NCBI GenBank assembly: GCA_030429345.1
Contig: JAUIFJ010000025.1
Span: 1 to 48,269 of the forward strand
Source: a bacterium
GTDB taxonomy: Bacteria > CAIWAD01
Reading direction: 5' to 3'
DNA length: 48,269 nt
The notes below the pieces were generated by a model that did not search any database, had not been told where the DNA came from, and worked only from the letters and a program-made list of their open reading frames with translations. Shown piece by piece: positions 17,573 to 24,107 of the stretch. The translations under genes and the position numbers were made by a program. How positions within the stretch are numbered: position 1 is the first letter of the stretch; every line of letters begins with the position of its first letter.

Positions 17573-17732
17573 GAAGGATGAAGTCTGAAGCATGAAGGAT
17601 GAAGCGGGGGTCTCAAGAAACCCTCTACTTCCGGCAAGGGAAACCTCTCCGATCCGCGCAGCTCAGCTGAGTCCATGCCCACAAAGCTTCGCCGCCCAAC
17701 ACTCTCACTTCATCCTTCATCCTTCATCCTTC
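17573..17732. repeat. Facing blocks of 7-base repeats (atgaagg / ccttcat)
   Basis: Block 17573-17604 reads gaaggatgaag, a variant, then catgaaggatgaag. Block 17708-17732 is cttcat followed by three ccttcat-type copies on the opposite strand. The two blocks are complementary over about 14 to 20 bases and could fold with a loop of about 100 bases. The second block lies 25 bases past the HTH-gene terminator. Confidence 0.8.
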
Positions 17733-17756
17733 GTACTTCAAAAGACATATACCTAG

Positions 17757-17790
17757 AGAAAGGGCGCCCAGGACTTCGTCCTGAGCGCCC
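17757..17790 (-). terminator. Terminator of the HTH gene
   Basis: Arms 17762-17774 and 17778-17790 pair over 13 bases with one G-U; the minus strand then reads TTTCTCT. It lies 44 bases past the stop codon. Confidence 0.75.
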
Positions 17791-17834
17791 GCAATCACTG
17801 GTGCTGATGTGATTGATTTTCTTGAAAGCGGAAG

Positions 17835-18008
17835 TCAGTTTTCCCGCTGTTTCATCCATTCGACAAGGGTAGAACGCATGATCCGCCACTCTGATCCCAC
17901 CTTGCGCGCTGGAATCACGCCGTCACGGACAAGCATGTACATGGTGTTGCGGCTGACTTTGAGGATGTCCCGCGTCTCCTTGAGGGTCAACATTTCATCC
18001 GGATTCAT
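17835..18008 (-). CDS. Small excisionase-type helix-turn-helix DNA-binding protein
   Basis: A 57-residue protein of the HTH_17/MerR-like excisionase family. 'MLTLKETRDILKVSRNTMYM' is the helix-turn-helix and 'GVIPARKVGSEWRIMRSTLV' the wing that reads the minor groove, ending in 'EWMKQREN'. Such proteins act as phage Xis factors, plasmid regulators or small transcription factors. No integrase or phage gene is nearby, so a regulatory role is more likely. The ATG at 18008 matches the family length; the longer frame upstream runs into the divergent rhodanese gene. It has its own terminator. Confidence 0.85.
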   Translation of the reverse strand: MNPDEMLTLKETRDILKVSRNTMYMLVRDGVIPARKVGSEWRIMRSTLVEWMKQREN

Positions 18009-18126
18009 GAACAGGTCCCATCCTGGTTTAATGCAAGCCGATGCCGCACGGCAGGAGGCAGTTCTCCCCGGCGGACAAACAGGGTATCGGTCCGGTGGGA
18101 CAACGATTTTAGCGGCACTGGGCAGA

Positions 18127-18675
18127 TTGTGGAAGCATCTGTCCCGGTTTGCGCTCGGCAGGTCTTCCTTCAGCTTTGCAGGAATGGCGGTCCTGCTGCT
18201 GTTTTTCCTGGCCCCGACGGGTGCGGTCGAAGCCAATGAACGCCTGGAACGGCAGATCCGGAAGATCTCGCGGGCCTACCCGGAAGTGCAGGGAATTTCC
18301 GTCGACAGCCTGCTCAGCTGGCTGGCCTCCGACAGGCCGGCCCCCTTGCTGGTGGATGTGCGCAGCAAACGGGAATTCGAGACCAGCCACCTGCCGGATG
18401 CCCTGCACATCGAGCGCGCCGACAGCCTGATCGCCCTGCTGAGCCGCAGCGAAGAGCCGGTCGTGCTCTACTGCAGCATCGGCGCGCGCTCGGCTCAGCG
18501 GGCAGAGGACGTGCGCCGGCAGTTTCCGGGAAGGCTCTACAACCTGGAGGGATCGATCTTCGCCTGGGCCAACGCCAACCTGCCCGTCGAGGCCAAGGGC
18601 CGGCCGACGCAGAAAGTGCACCCCTACAACTGGTACTGGGGACGGATGCTGGAAAAGGAGCTTCACCCGGACTAG
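18127..18675 (+). CDS. Exported rhodanese-domain protein
   Basis: A single-domain rhodanese of about 180 residues, exported. With the TTG start at 18127 the signal peptide has a basic start (LWKHLSRFALGR) and core 'MAVLLLFFLAPTGAVEA'. The domain shows 'LLVDVRSKREFETSHLPDAL' and the active-site loop 'VVLYCSIGARSAQRAEDV', whose Cys would carry persulfide. The protein may move sulfur or selenium, or act in thiol redox in the periplasm. Start is uncertain: ATG at 18184 removes the basic residues, and ATG at 18031 leaves almost no space for the divergent HTH promoter. It converges on the GNAT gene. Confidence 0.82.
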   Translation: MWKHLSRFALGRSSFSFAGMAVLLLFFLAPTGAVEANERLERQIRKISRAYPEVQGISVDSLLSWLASDRPAPLLVDVRSKREFETSHLPDALHIERADSLIALLSRSEEPVVLYCSIGARSAQRAEDVRRQFPGRLYNLEGSIFAWANANLPVEAKGRPTQKVHPYNWYWGRMLEKELHPD

Positions 18676-18676
18676 G

Positions 18677-18699
18677 ACCGGATTTCCTGAGGATCCGGT
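18677..18699 (+). terminator. Hairpin after the rhodanese gene
   Basis: Arms accggat (18677-18683) and atccggt (18693-18699) around a 9-base loop, one base after the stop codon. No T tract follows. A perfect 18-bp palindrome at 18708-18725 comes next and may serve the opposing gene. Confidence 0.5.
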
Positions 18700-18707
18700 G
18701 CAGTGGA

Positions 18708-18725
18708 AAGGCCTGATCAGGCCTT
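18708..18725 (-). terminator. Perfect 18-bp palindrome over the end of the GNAT gene
   Basis: The sequence aaggcctgatcaggcctt is its own complement and contains the GNAT stop codon (18717-18719). With the hairpin at 18677-18699 it lies in the convergent junction and probably acts as a bidirectional stop or transcript end; this is inferred from position. Confidence 0.4.
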
Positions 18726-19415
18726 GAGGACCATTCCGGGCGCTTCCCCGGATTGCAGGCGAAACCCGAGTCCCTGGAAGTAGCCGATCTGCTCCCTGGC
18801 CGCCGTGAAGTGGATGGTCGAGAGCCCTCTCTCGAGCAGCTCCTCGACCAGGGACCTTGCCAGCCGGTTTCCCAGGCCTTTCCCTTCGTAGGCCGGATGT
18901 ACGACAAGGTCCAGCAGCGTGGCGCAGAGCACGCCGTCGCTGATGGCCCGGCCGATCGCCACCAGGCGGCCCTTGTGATGCAGGCCATAGGCCAGCATGG
19001 ACTGCCGCCAGGACTGGCTGAACTCCTCCTTGCTGGCTTCGTAGGCCGACTCCAGGCCGGCCGCGGACCAGATCGTCCAGGCGGCCTGCATGTGTTTCGT
19101 CTCCAGGGGGAACACATCCTCGTCCAGGTAGTGCCAGCGCGCCTCTCCCGCGAGTTCCTCCGGCAGGTCCCGGGTCAGCTCGTCGGTCATCTCGATCTCG
19201 TCCTGGAACTCCCACAGCAGCTCCGCCGGCTTCGCAACGGGTTCCCCCATGAAATCCACCAGCACTTCCAGTTCCGGCAGGCTCTTGCGCAGGGCGGATT
19301 GCAGAATGCCCTGGACCAGCGCGGGCACGGTTCTTCCGGAACTCTCCGCCCGCTCCAGCAGCAGCCGATGGATGGCCTCGTCCACGGGAACAGCGCTGTT
19401 CTTCTTGTCTTGCAT
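18717..19415 (-). CDS. GNAT-family N-acetyltransferase with N-terminal extension
   Basis: A 232-residue cytoplasmic protein. The C-terminal half (about 85-230) is a GNAT fold: 'LVAIGRAISDGVLCATLLDL', then the acetyl-CoA loop 'VVHPAYEGKGLGNRLARSLV' (the Q/RxxGxG/A motif appears as EGKGLG), and the last strand 'GYFQGLGFRLQSGEAPGMVL'. The first 80 residues ('VDEAIHRLLLERAESSGRTV') resemble a short ribbon-helix-helix-like or helical segment, so it might carry its own DNA-binding or dimer part; this is a guess. GGAGGT lies nine bases before the ATG at 19415. Its promoter has the same layout as that of the nearby toxin-antitoxin pair. Confidence 0.85.
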   Translation of the reverse strand: MQDKKNSAVPVDEAIHRLLLERAESSGRTVPALVQGILQSALRKSLPELEVLVDFMGEPVAKPAELLWEFQDEIEMTDELTRDLPEELAGEARWHYLDEDVFPLETKHMQAAWTIWSAAGLESAYEASKEEFSQSWRQSMLAYGLHHKGRLVAIGRAISDGVLCATLLDLVVHPAYEGKGLGNRLARSLVEELLERGLSTIHFTAAREQIGYFQGLGFRLQSGEAPGMVLKA

Positions 19416-19436
19416 AACGAAATACCTCCTTGCCAG

Positions 19437-19465
19437 AGGGTAGTGCACGGAACTCCGTGATGCAA
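19437..19465 (-). promoter_or_regulatory. Promoter of the GNAT gene with operator-like palindrome
   Basis: Minus strand TTGCAT (19465-19460), 17-base spacer, TACCCT (19442-19437). The spacer holds a palindrome cacggaactccgtg (19446-19459, 6-base arms), placed as a repressor site would be. The GCACTACCCTC core is shared with the promoter at 20135-20163. Confidence 0.6.
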
Positions 19466-19557
19466 CACGAAACCATGCCGGGACGGCCGCGGCGCGCCGA
19501 GCTGTCCAGCGGATTGGACGAATAGCGAGGCGGCACTTGCGGGAAGGGGCATTCGAG

Positions 19558-19592
19558 AAAAAACCTGCCGGACACAAAGAGAGCCGGACAGG
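19558..19592 (-). terminator. Terminator of the toxin-antitoxin operon
   Basis: Minus-strand hairpin of cctgtccgg (19592-19584) with ccggcagg (19571-19564), one bulged base, followed by six T (19563-19558). Confidence 0.7.
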
Positions 19593-19628
19593 GACGAATG
19601 ACGGCACTCGGCAGGAAGAGTCATTCAA

Positions 19629-19892
19629 CTAGAAGTTCTTGTATACTTTGCTTCGGTGGGCGACACGATAAATGTCGATCGTATTCGTCTCGTCATCGAC
19701 TGCATAGACGACCCGGTAGGCACCTTGACGCACACGGTAGAAACCAGCTGCCACCAGTTTCTCGCATCCCTTCGGCCGCGGCTCCCGTGCCAGCTGCTCG
19801 ATCCGCTCCAGCAGCCGCTGCAGGTCTTTTCCAGGTATGGCTCGAAGCTCTTTTGCCGCAGACCGGGAGAAGAGCAGGCTATAGCCGGCCAT
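19629..19892 (-). CDS. RelE/ParE-family toxin
   Basis: An 87-residue basic protein of the RelE/ParE superfamily. It opens 'MAGYSLLFSRSAAKELRAIP', and carries 'LAREPRPKGCEKLVAAGFYR', 'VRQGAYRVVYAVDDETNTID' and 'HRSKVYKNF', the pattern of RelE mRNA interferases (C-terminal Arg/Lys/Tyr residues). It would cut ribosome-bound mRNA when its antitoxin is degraded. It overlaps the antitoxin gene by 14 bases and is second in the operon. A trapped-ribosome rescuer, tmRNA, is encoded just upstream, which is a fitting but perhaps accidental neighbour. Confidence 0.92.
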   Translation of the reverse strand: MAGYSLLFSRSAAKELRAIPGKDLQRLLERIEQLAREPRPKGCEKLVAAGFYRVRQGAYRVVYAVDDETNTIDIYRVAHRSKVYKNF

Positions 19893-20112
19893 GCCTTTTG
19901 AGATCCCGCAGGACCTCCTCGTAGGACATCTTCGGTTCCGCTACCCGCTCGGCGATGACCTTCAGGTCATCCACCTCTTCTTCGAGAATACGCCGAACAG
20001 CCTCGTTGACGATGGAAGACATGGATCGCCTGGAGCGGCTCGCCTTCTCCGCCAATGCGCGATGAACATCCGCATCGAAGGTGATGGTGGATCGTTTGGA
20101 CTTCGGCTGCAT
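19879..20112 (-). CDS. Ribbon-helix-helix antitoxin
   Basis: A 77-residue partner of the RelE-type toxin. The N-terminal 'RSTITFDADVHRALAEKASR' followed by 'SRRSMSSIVNEAVRRIL' is a CopG/RHH DNA-binding fold, which dimerises to bind the operon promoter. The acidic C-terminal region ('EEEVDDLKVIAERVAEPKMS') should wrap the toxin. ATG at 20112 is preceded by CAGGAGGACCTGATTC, a good ribosome site. Its promoter is at 20135-20163, presumably autoregulated. Confidence 0.9.
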   Translation of the reverse strand: MQPKSKRSTITFDADVHRALAEKASRSRRSMSSIVNEAVRRILEEEVDDLKVIAERVAEPKMSYEEVLRDLKRHGRL

Positions 20113-20134
20113 GAATCAGGTCCTCCTGGCAGGG

Positions 20135-20163
20135 AGGGTAGTGCAATCGGCCTCGAGTCGCAA
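20135..20163 (-). promoter_or_regulatory. Promoter of the toxin-antitoxin operon
   Basis: Minus strand TTGCGA (20163-20158), 17-base spacer, TACCCT (20140-20135). The same hexamers, spacing and surrounding GCACTACCCTC occur before the GNAT gene. The spacer includes ctcgag. Confidence 0.55.
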
Positions 20164-20265
20164 TCGAATCGGGGGGCTGTCCGAAGACGCAGTCCGCACT
20201 GTCCAACCCGCCGGACATCTTCTCCGTATACGCCGTGCAGGACACCTGAAAGACGGGGAGCACAC

Positions 20266-20304
20266 AAAAGAAAACCCGCCCGATTCCAATGGAAAAGGGC
20301 GGGA
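20266..20304 (-). terminator. Terminator of ssrA
   Basis: Arms cccgccc (20275-20281) and gggcggg (20297-20303) with a 15-base AT-containing loop; the minus strand then reads TTTTCTTTT. It begins one base after the mature tmRNA 3' end. Confidence 0.88.
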
Positions 20305-20657
20305 TGGAGACGGAGGGAGTCGAACCCTCGTCCGGAAAGGCGCTCCAGCGCAGTTCTACACGCTTAGTCCATCCTTTGATCTCGAGCCACGAACGCCGGT
20401 GGACAGGCTGCCGCGACTCCAGGCTGAAGAATCTCGCCCCTTCACCTCAGCCGGAATGAAGGAGCCAGCCCGCGGGGGTGATGTTCGATCCGGCGGCGGC
20501 GGGCGCGCCAGCCGGGGAACAGCTACCTAAGACTAGGCAGCGAGAGCGTAATCGTTGCCGATTAAGAGTTTGCCGAAACTTTTAACGTGGTGCTCCGGCG
20601 CGTCCACGACGTGCTGTACACTGTCACTGCGATCCCGTCGAATCCACGAACGTCCCC
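20305..20657 (-). ncRNA. ssrA: Transfer-messenger RNA (tmRNA)
   Basis: The minus strand carries a standard one-piece tmRNA of about 353 bases. The 5' acceptor GGGGACG (20657-20651) pairs with CGTCTCC near the 3' end, allowing one G-U, followed by discriminator A at 20305. CCA is not encoded. The 5' part has TGGATTCGACGGGA, and the T arm has GGGTTCGACTCCC. The tag frame (20574-20533) most probably reads GKLLIGNDYALAA followed by TAG, ending in the universal YALAA degradation signal; the resume codon GGC is inferred from position. It rescues stalled ribosomes with SmpB. A promoter (20677-20705) and terminator (20266-20304) frame it. Confidence 0.96.
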
Positions 20658-20676
20658 GGATCCGCGGTGGATCGGG

Positions 20677-20705
20677 AGTCTAGGACATTCGCTCCTTGGC
20701 GGCAA
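20677..20705 (-). promoter_or_regulatory. Promoter of ssrA
   Basis: Minus strand TTGCCG (20705-20700), 17-base spacer, TAGACT (20682-20677). The start would lie about a dozen bases before the mature 5' end at 20657, consistent with RNase P trimming. Confidence 0.65.
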
Positions 20706-20851
20706 GCAGATTGAGGGCCTACAACTTCCGCCTGCCCTTGAAAAGGTCGGCAGGGGTTCTTCCAGCACACAATTTGCCCCTCGGGCTTGTATCTTGCCGG
20801 GGATTCCAACCTGTTGATCCTGGCGGTTCCCACAACTCCACAGGAGTCCCC

Positions 20852-23257
20852 GTGCCGCGACCCTCTGCCTGCGCATGGCGCCTTGTTTTCCTGTTCTCCG
20901 TTCTCGCATCGGTCACGGGCCTTGAGGCGCGCCCCGATTCCGCTTCCTTCCGCCTGCTCGAGACCCTGGATCAGGAACTGGGACGCCTGCATCTGTCCGA
21001 GGAAGCCCATCTTGAAGAAACCCGTCTCGACCTGGGCTGGGGCCGCCTGGAGGTCCAGCGCGCGGACATTCGCCGCAAGAGCATTGATCTGGACGGTGCC
21101 GCCTACACCCTGTACGTCTTCGACGGTCGCGCCCGGCTCAGCCTGCAGGCGGAGGATTCCCTGGAGCAGAAGCTTCTGGAAAACCCCACCGGCAAGCGCC
21201 GCAACTCGCTGAAGGTGCGTGAACTGGAATGGCTGCTCCCGGCCGAGGCCGGGCTGCTGCCGGACCTCGACTGGCAGGTCAAAGGCGGCCTGCTGGAAAA
21301 ACTTTTCGGCGGGGAGTCGATCCGCCTCCTGGGAAACGACTCCCCGGCGGTCCTGCTGGAGACCTGGCTCTGCGAACAGCAGGGGCAGGAAGTCTTCTGG
21401 ACCTACTTCCGCGACCAGGACCTGCTGGTCCACGAGCTGCGCGAGAACGGGCTGAACCGCCAGACCCAGGCCTGGCGTCCGATGCAGCGCCAGCATCCGG
21501 TCTACCGTCCCTATGCAAGGCTGCAACACGTCTCCGCTCCGCTGCAACTGGCCGAACTGCCGACGCGCATCGCCGAAGCCGGCTTCCGCATGGAGCGGGT
21601 CGATACCCGGGCCTCCATGGGGCCGGCATCTTCGATCCAATGGCACACAGATCTGCTCTTTGTAGCACAAAAGGAAAGCCGGGCGCTCTGGTGCCGCCTG
21701 GACCCGGCGGCCGTGCCGCGGATCGTACAGGCAGGCGACGGGGGCGATATGATCCCGTTGGCCAGTCATCGTCGCGAGGGCTATCCCTGGCTCGTCCTCC
21801 TCCCGCCGCAGAAGATGGCTGCCGGCGACAGCCTGCATGTCACGATCGCCGGCGAGTCCCCGAGTCGCCTGGCCCAGGGCCGACTGGGATCGGACTTCTA
21901 CCGCCCCCGCCGGGCCTGGCACCCCTGCCCCGATCCGCGGCAGGGCCATGTGACACAGGCATCGCTGCGGATGGAAGGCGAAGCCCCGGCGACAACCCGC
22001 TCCTGGGCGCCGGCGCACCTGCTCCCCCTGCTTTCGCTGCACGAGGGGCCCGTGATGCAGATCGACAGCTCGCTGCAGCTCTTTGCCCGCCGGGACCTGG
22101 ATCCCTCCGTCTTCGAGGCCGAGGACCTGGGCAGCACCGCCCGGGCCTTCACCCCCGAGAACCTGCTGGACCGCGAGAGGGACTGGCGGCCGCTGAACCC
22201 GGCCTTTCCCGACGAGCGGGAGGCCCAGGAACGCTACCTGCGCGACGAAGGCCTGGCCAGCGGCAGCGAACTGAGCGATGAAGTGGAACACACCCTGGAA
22301 GAGCGTGAGCGCCGCCGCTTGCCCGCAGGCTTGAGCGCCCTTCGGCAACAGCTGGAAAGGCTGCTCGGCCCGGCGCCCACGGCACTGGCGCTGCGCGTCG
22401 AGCAGCAGCCGCGGACCCAGGCGGCACGCTTCCGGCTGGATCACCTGGGACCGGGCGCGCTCCCCGCGGCCCTGAGTATCACGCACGACGAGACGGGAGG
22501 CGGCGACTCCGATCGCCTGGCCCAGTGCCGCGCCCTGGCCCGCGCCTGGTGGCTGGAAGGTCCGGCCTGGAGCGCGGACACGCCGGCCTGGATTCCCGAG
22601 GGCCTGGCCCTGCACAGCGCCCTGCTGGCCCTGGAAGCGGACCTGGGTGTGACATGGGCCATCGAGCGACGCCGCGAAGGGCTGGAGCGCGCCCTGCACC
22701 TGGAGCGCTTCTACACCCTGGGCCGGAACATGAGCCCCGCGCTCGGCTCCCGCTGCGGCGGCCTGTGGCGTGACCCGGTCCTGCTCGAGTATACAAGCTG
22801 GCGTTTCGCCCAGGCGCTGGAGAACCTGCGCAACGGACAACGCCTGAGCGGAACCGGCAGCGATGCCGAGCTATCCGCGCTCTACCGGAGTCTCTGCCGT
22901 TCCGGCAGTCCGCGCATCCTTGGCTGGGGCCCGCTGCTGCAGGAACTGCAGGGACGCCTGGGCAGCGAGGCCGCGAGACAGCTGGCGAACTGGATGCACG
23001 CCGAGCGCCTGCCGCAGCTGGGTCTTGTCGCGCAGAAGCAGCAGGGTGAGTCAGGCCTGGTGCTGCGCACGCGCCTGCTCGCCGGCGCGCTGCCCATCGA
23101 GTTGCCCGTGCTGCTCCGCCTGCCCCGCGGAGAGGAAATGGCCCTGCTCCATGTGAGACAGGAAGAGCAGCTTTTCCCGCTGGATATTCCCGCGGAGGAC
23201 CTGGAAGCGCTGACAGCAGCCCCCTGGCACAGCGTCTCCATCGAGGAGCTGAAATGA
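20852..23257 (+). CDS. Large exported protein with degenerate M1-like (gluzincin) domain
   Basis: An 801-residue protein with signal peptide 'CAWRLVFLFSVLASVTGLEA' near the N-terminus. The GTG at 20852 is preceded by AGGAG at good distance. I recognise no domain in the first 530 residues. In the last third, R560-A-L-A-R564 is followed exactly 18 residues later by E583 in 'PAWIPEGLALHSALL'. This reproduces the HExxH-X18-E framework of M1 aminopeptidases ('HELAHQW...WLNEG'), but both His and the catalytic Glu are lost, so it is probably a pseudo-peptidase. Its stop overlaps the start of the amidase-like gene by ATGA, implying a shared role at the cell wall. Confidence 0.82.
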   Translation: MPRPSACAWRLVFLFSVLASVTGLEARPDSASFRLLETLDQELGRLHLSEEAHLEETRLDLGWGRLEVQRADIRRKSIDLDGAAYTLYVFDGRARLSLQAEDSLEQKLLENPTGKRRNSLKVRELEWLLPAEAGLLPDLDWQVKGGLLEKLFGGESIRLLGNDSPAVLLETWLCEQQGQEVFWTYFRDQDLLVHELRENGLNRQTQAWRPMQRQHPVYRPYARLQHVSAPLQLAELPTRIAEAGFRMERVDTRASMGPASSIQWHTDLLFVAQKESRALWCRLDPAAVPRIVQAGDGGDMIPLASHRREGYPWLVLLPPQKMAAGDSLHVTIAGESPSRLAQGRLGSDFYRPRRAWHPCPDPRQGHVTQASLRMEGEAPATTRSWAPAHLLPLLSLHEGPVMQIDSSLQLFARRDLDPSVFEAEDLGSTARAFTPENLLDRERDWRPLNPAFPDEREAQERYLRDEGLASGSELSDEVEHTLEERERRRLPAGLSALRQQLERLLGPAPTALALRVEQQPRTQAARFRLDHLGPGALPAALSITHDETGGGDSDRLAQCRALARAWWLEGPAWSADTPAWIPEGLALHSALLALEADLGVTWAIERRREGLERALHLERFYTLGRNMSPALGSRCGGLWRDPVLLEYTSWRFAQALENLRNGQRLSGTGSDAELSALYRSLCRSGSPRILGWGPLLQELQGRLGSEAARQLANWMHAERLPQLGLVAQKQQGESGLVLRTRLLAGALPIELPVLLRLPRGEEMALLHVRQEEQLFPLDIPAEDLEALTAAPWHSVSIEELK

Positions 23258-23946
23258 GCAGTGCCGCCCTGCTGCTCCTGACATGGACGCTTTCGGCCTT
23301 TGCCTCGGGGTTGGGCGAGCGCATGGTCCGCGAGGCGCTGGCCCTTCTGGACACGCCCTACGCCGCGGCCACCCTGGTGGGCGGCGCGGAGGCGCGGGAA
23401 CAACTGGTTTGCCGTGCGGATTCCTTCGACTGCATGACCTTCCTGGCGACGGTTGTCTCACGCGGTCTGCCCGGGGACCCCTGCGAGAATCTGCGCCAGT
23501 GGCGCTATAGGGAGGGGTTGGTCGAGTGGAGCGCGAGGCGCCACTTCTTCAGCGATTGGCTGGATCACGAATGCCTCGTCGATGCGGCCTCCGGCTGGCC
23601 CTGGGCCGTGACACACACGAACCGGCTCAATGACCGCGGAGAGGACCTGCGCTGGCTCCCCGGACTGCCGATCCGGATGATCTCCGGAGCGGTGGCCCCG
23701 GCGGATCGACGCACGCTCGCCGCCCTTCAGGATGGCGACCTTGTCGGGTTCCACAGTCCGCTGCCGGGCCTGGATGTGAGCCACGTGGGCCTGATCCGCA
23801 GGGAGGGAGACAGGGTGCTGCTGCTGCATGCCTCCAGCCGCAGCGGCCGGGTCGTGGAAGAGGAGCTGCAGGATCACCCGGCCTGGCCGAAAGGCCTTCG
23901 CGCCTTTCGCTGGAAGCCCTCCTGCGCGCCCGCTGCGGATCGCTGA
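23254..23946 (+). CDS. DUF1460-type N-acetylmuramoyl-L-alanine amidase-like protein
   Basis: A 230-residue exported protein of the NlpC/P60-related DUF1460 family. The short signal peptide is 'MSSAALLLLTWTLSAFASG'. The catalytic Cys is in 'RADSFDCMTFLATVV' (C60) and the His in 'GLDVSHVGLI' (H177), with 'LQDGDLVGFHS' before it, so the active site is complete. Homologues cut the amide of peptidoglycan fragments. It is translated by ATGA overlap with the preceding pseudo-peptidase. Both end before a convergent junction with selB. Confidence 0.88.
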   Translation: MSSAALLLLTWTLSAFASGLGERMVREALALLDTPYAAATLVGGAEAREQLVCRADSFDCMTFLATVVSRGLPGDPCENLRQWRYREGLVEWSARRHFFSDWLDHECLVDAASGWPWAVTHTNRLNDRGEDLRWLPGLPIRMISGAVAPADRRTLAALQDGDLVGFHSPLPGLDVSHVGLIRREGDRVLLLHASSRSGRVVEEELQDHPAWPKGLRAFRWKPSCAPAADR

Positions 23947-24080
23947 AGGGTGCGATGAATCGTTGGCCACCCGGGGAATCCCCGCAGTGAAAGCCCCCTT
24001 GTCGTCGCAGCTCTTGTCCAGCCTGTCCACACTCGGAGCAACCCTAAAAAGCCGGATCCAATCACTCCGCGTTCCCTGTA

Positions 24081-24102
24081 TTCTCCGTGCTCTCCGTGCG
24101 AG
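24081..24102. repeat. Dispersed 'ACGGAGA' repeat at the 3' end of selB
   Basis: This 22-base segment matches 15892-15913 with one change, and lies five bases past the selB stop codon, as the other lies three bases past rsmE. On the minus strand it reads CTCGCACGGAGAGCACGGAG and is followed by a decayed further copy to about 24066. Confidence 0.8.
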
Positions 24103-24107
24103 TACTT

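Larger units (their letters stand above)
17517..17834. other. Intergenic region with paired heptad repeats
   Basis: No gene is visible in this 318-base spacer. It contains the upstream region of the rhomboid gene, the two facing blocks of gaaggat/atccttc words (17573-17604 and 17708-17732) and the terminator of the HTH gene (17757-17790). I could not pick a convincing promoter for the rhomboid gene. Confidence 0.6.

Noticed and set aside
17835-18008. Phage or integrative element marked by the excisionase-like HTH gene
   Set aside because: No integrase, att-type direct repeats or phage genes flank it, and the neighbours are ordinary chromosomal genes.
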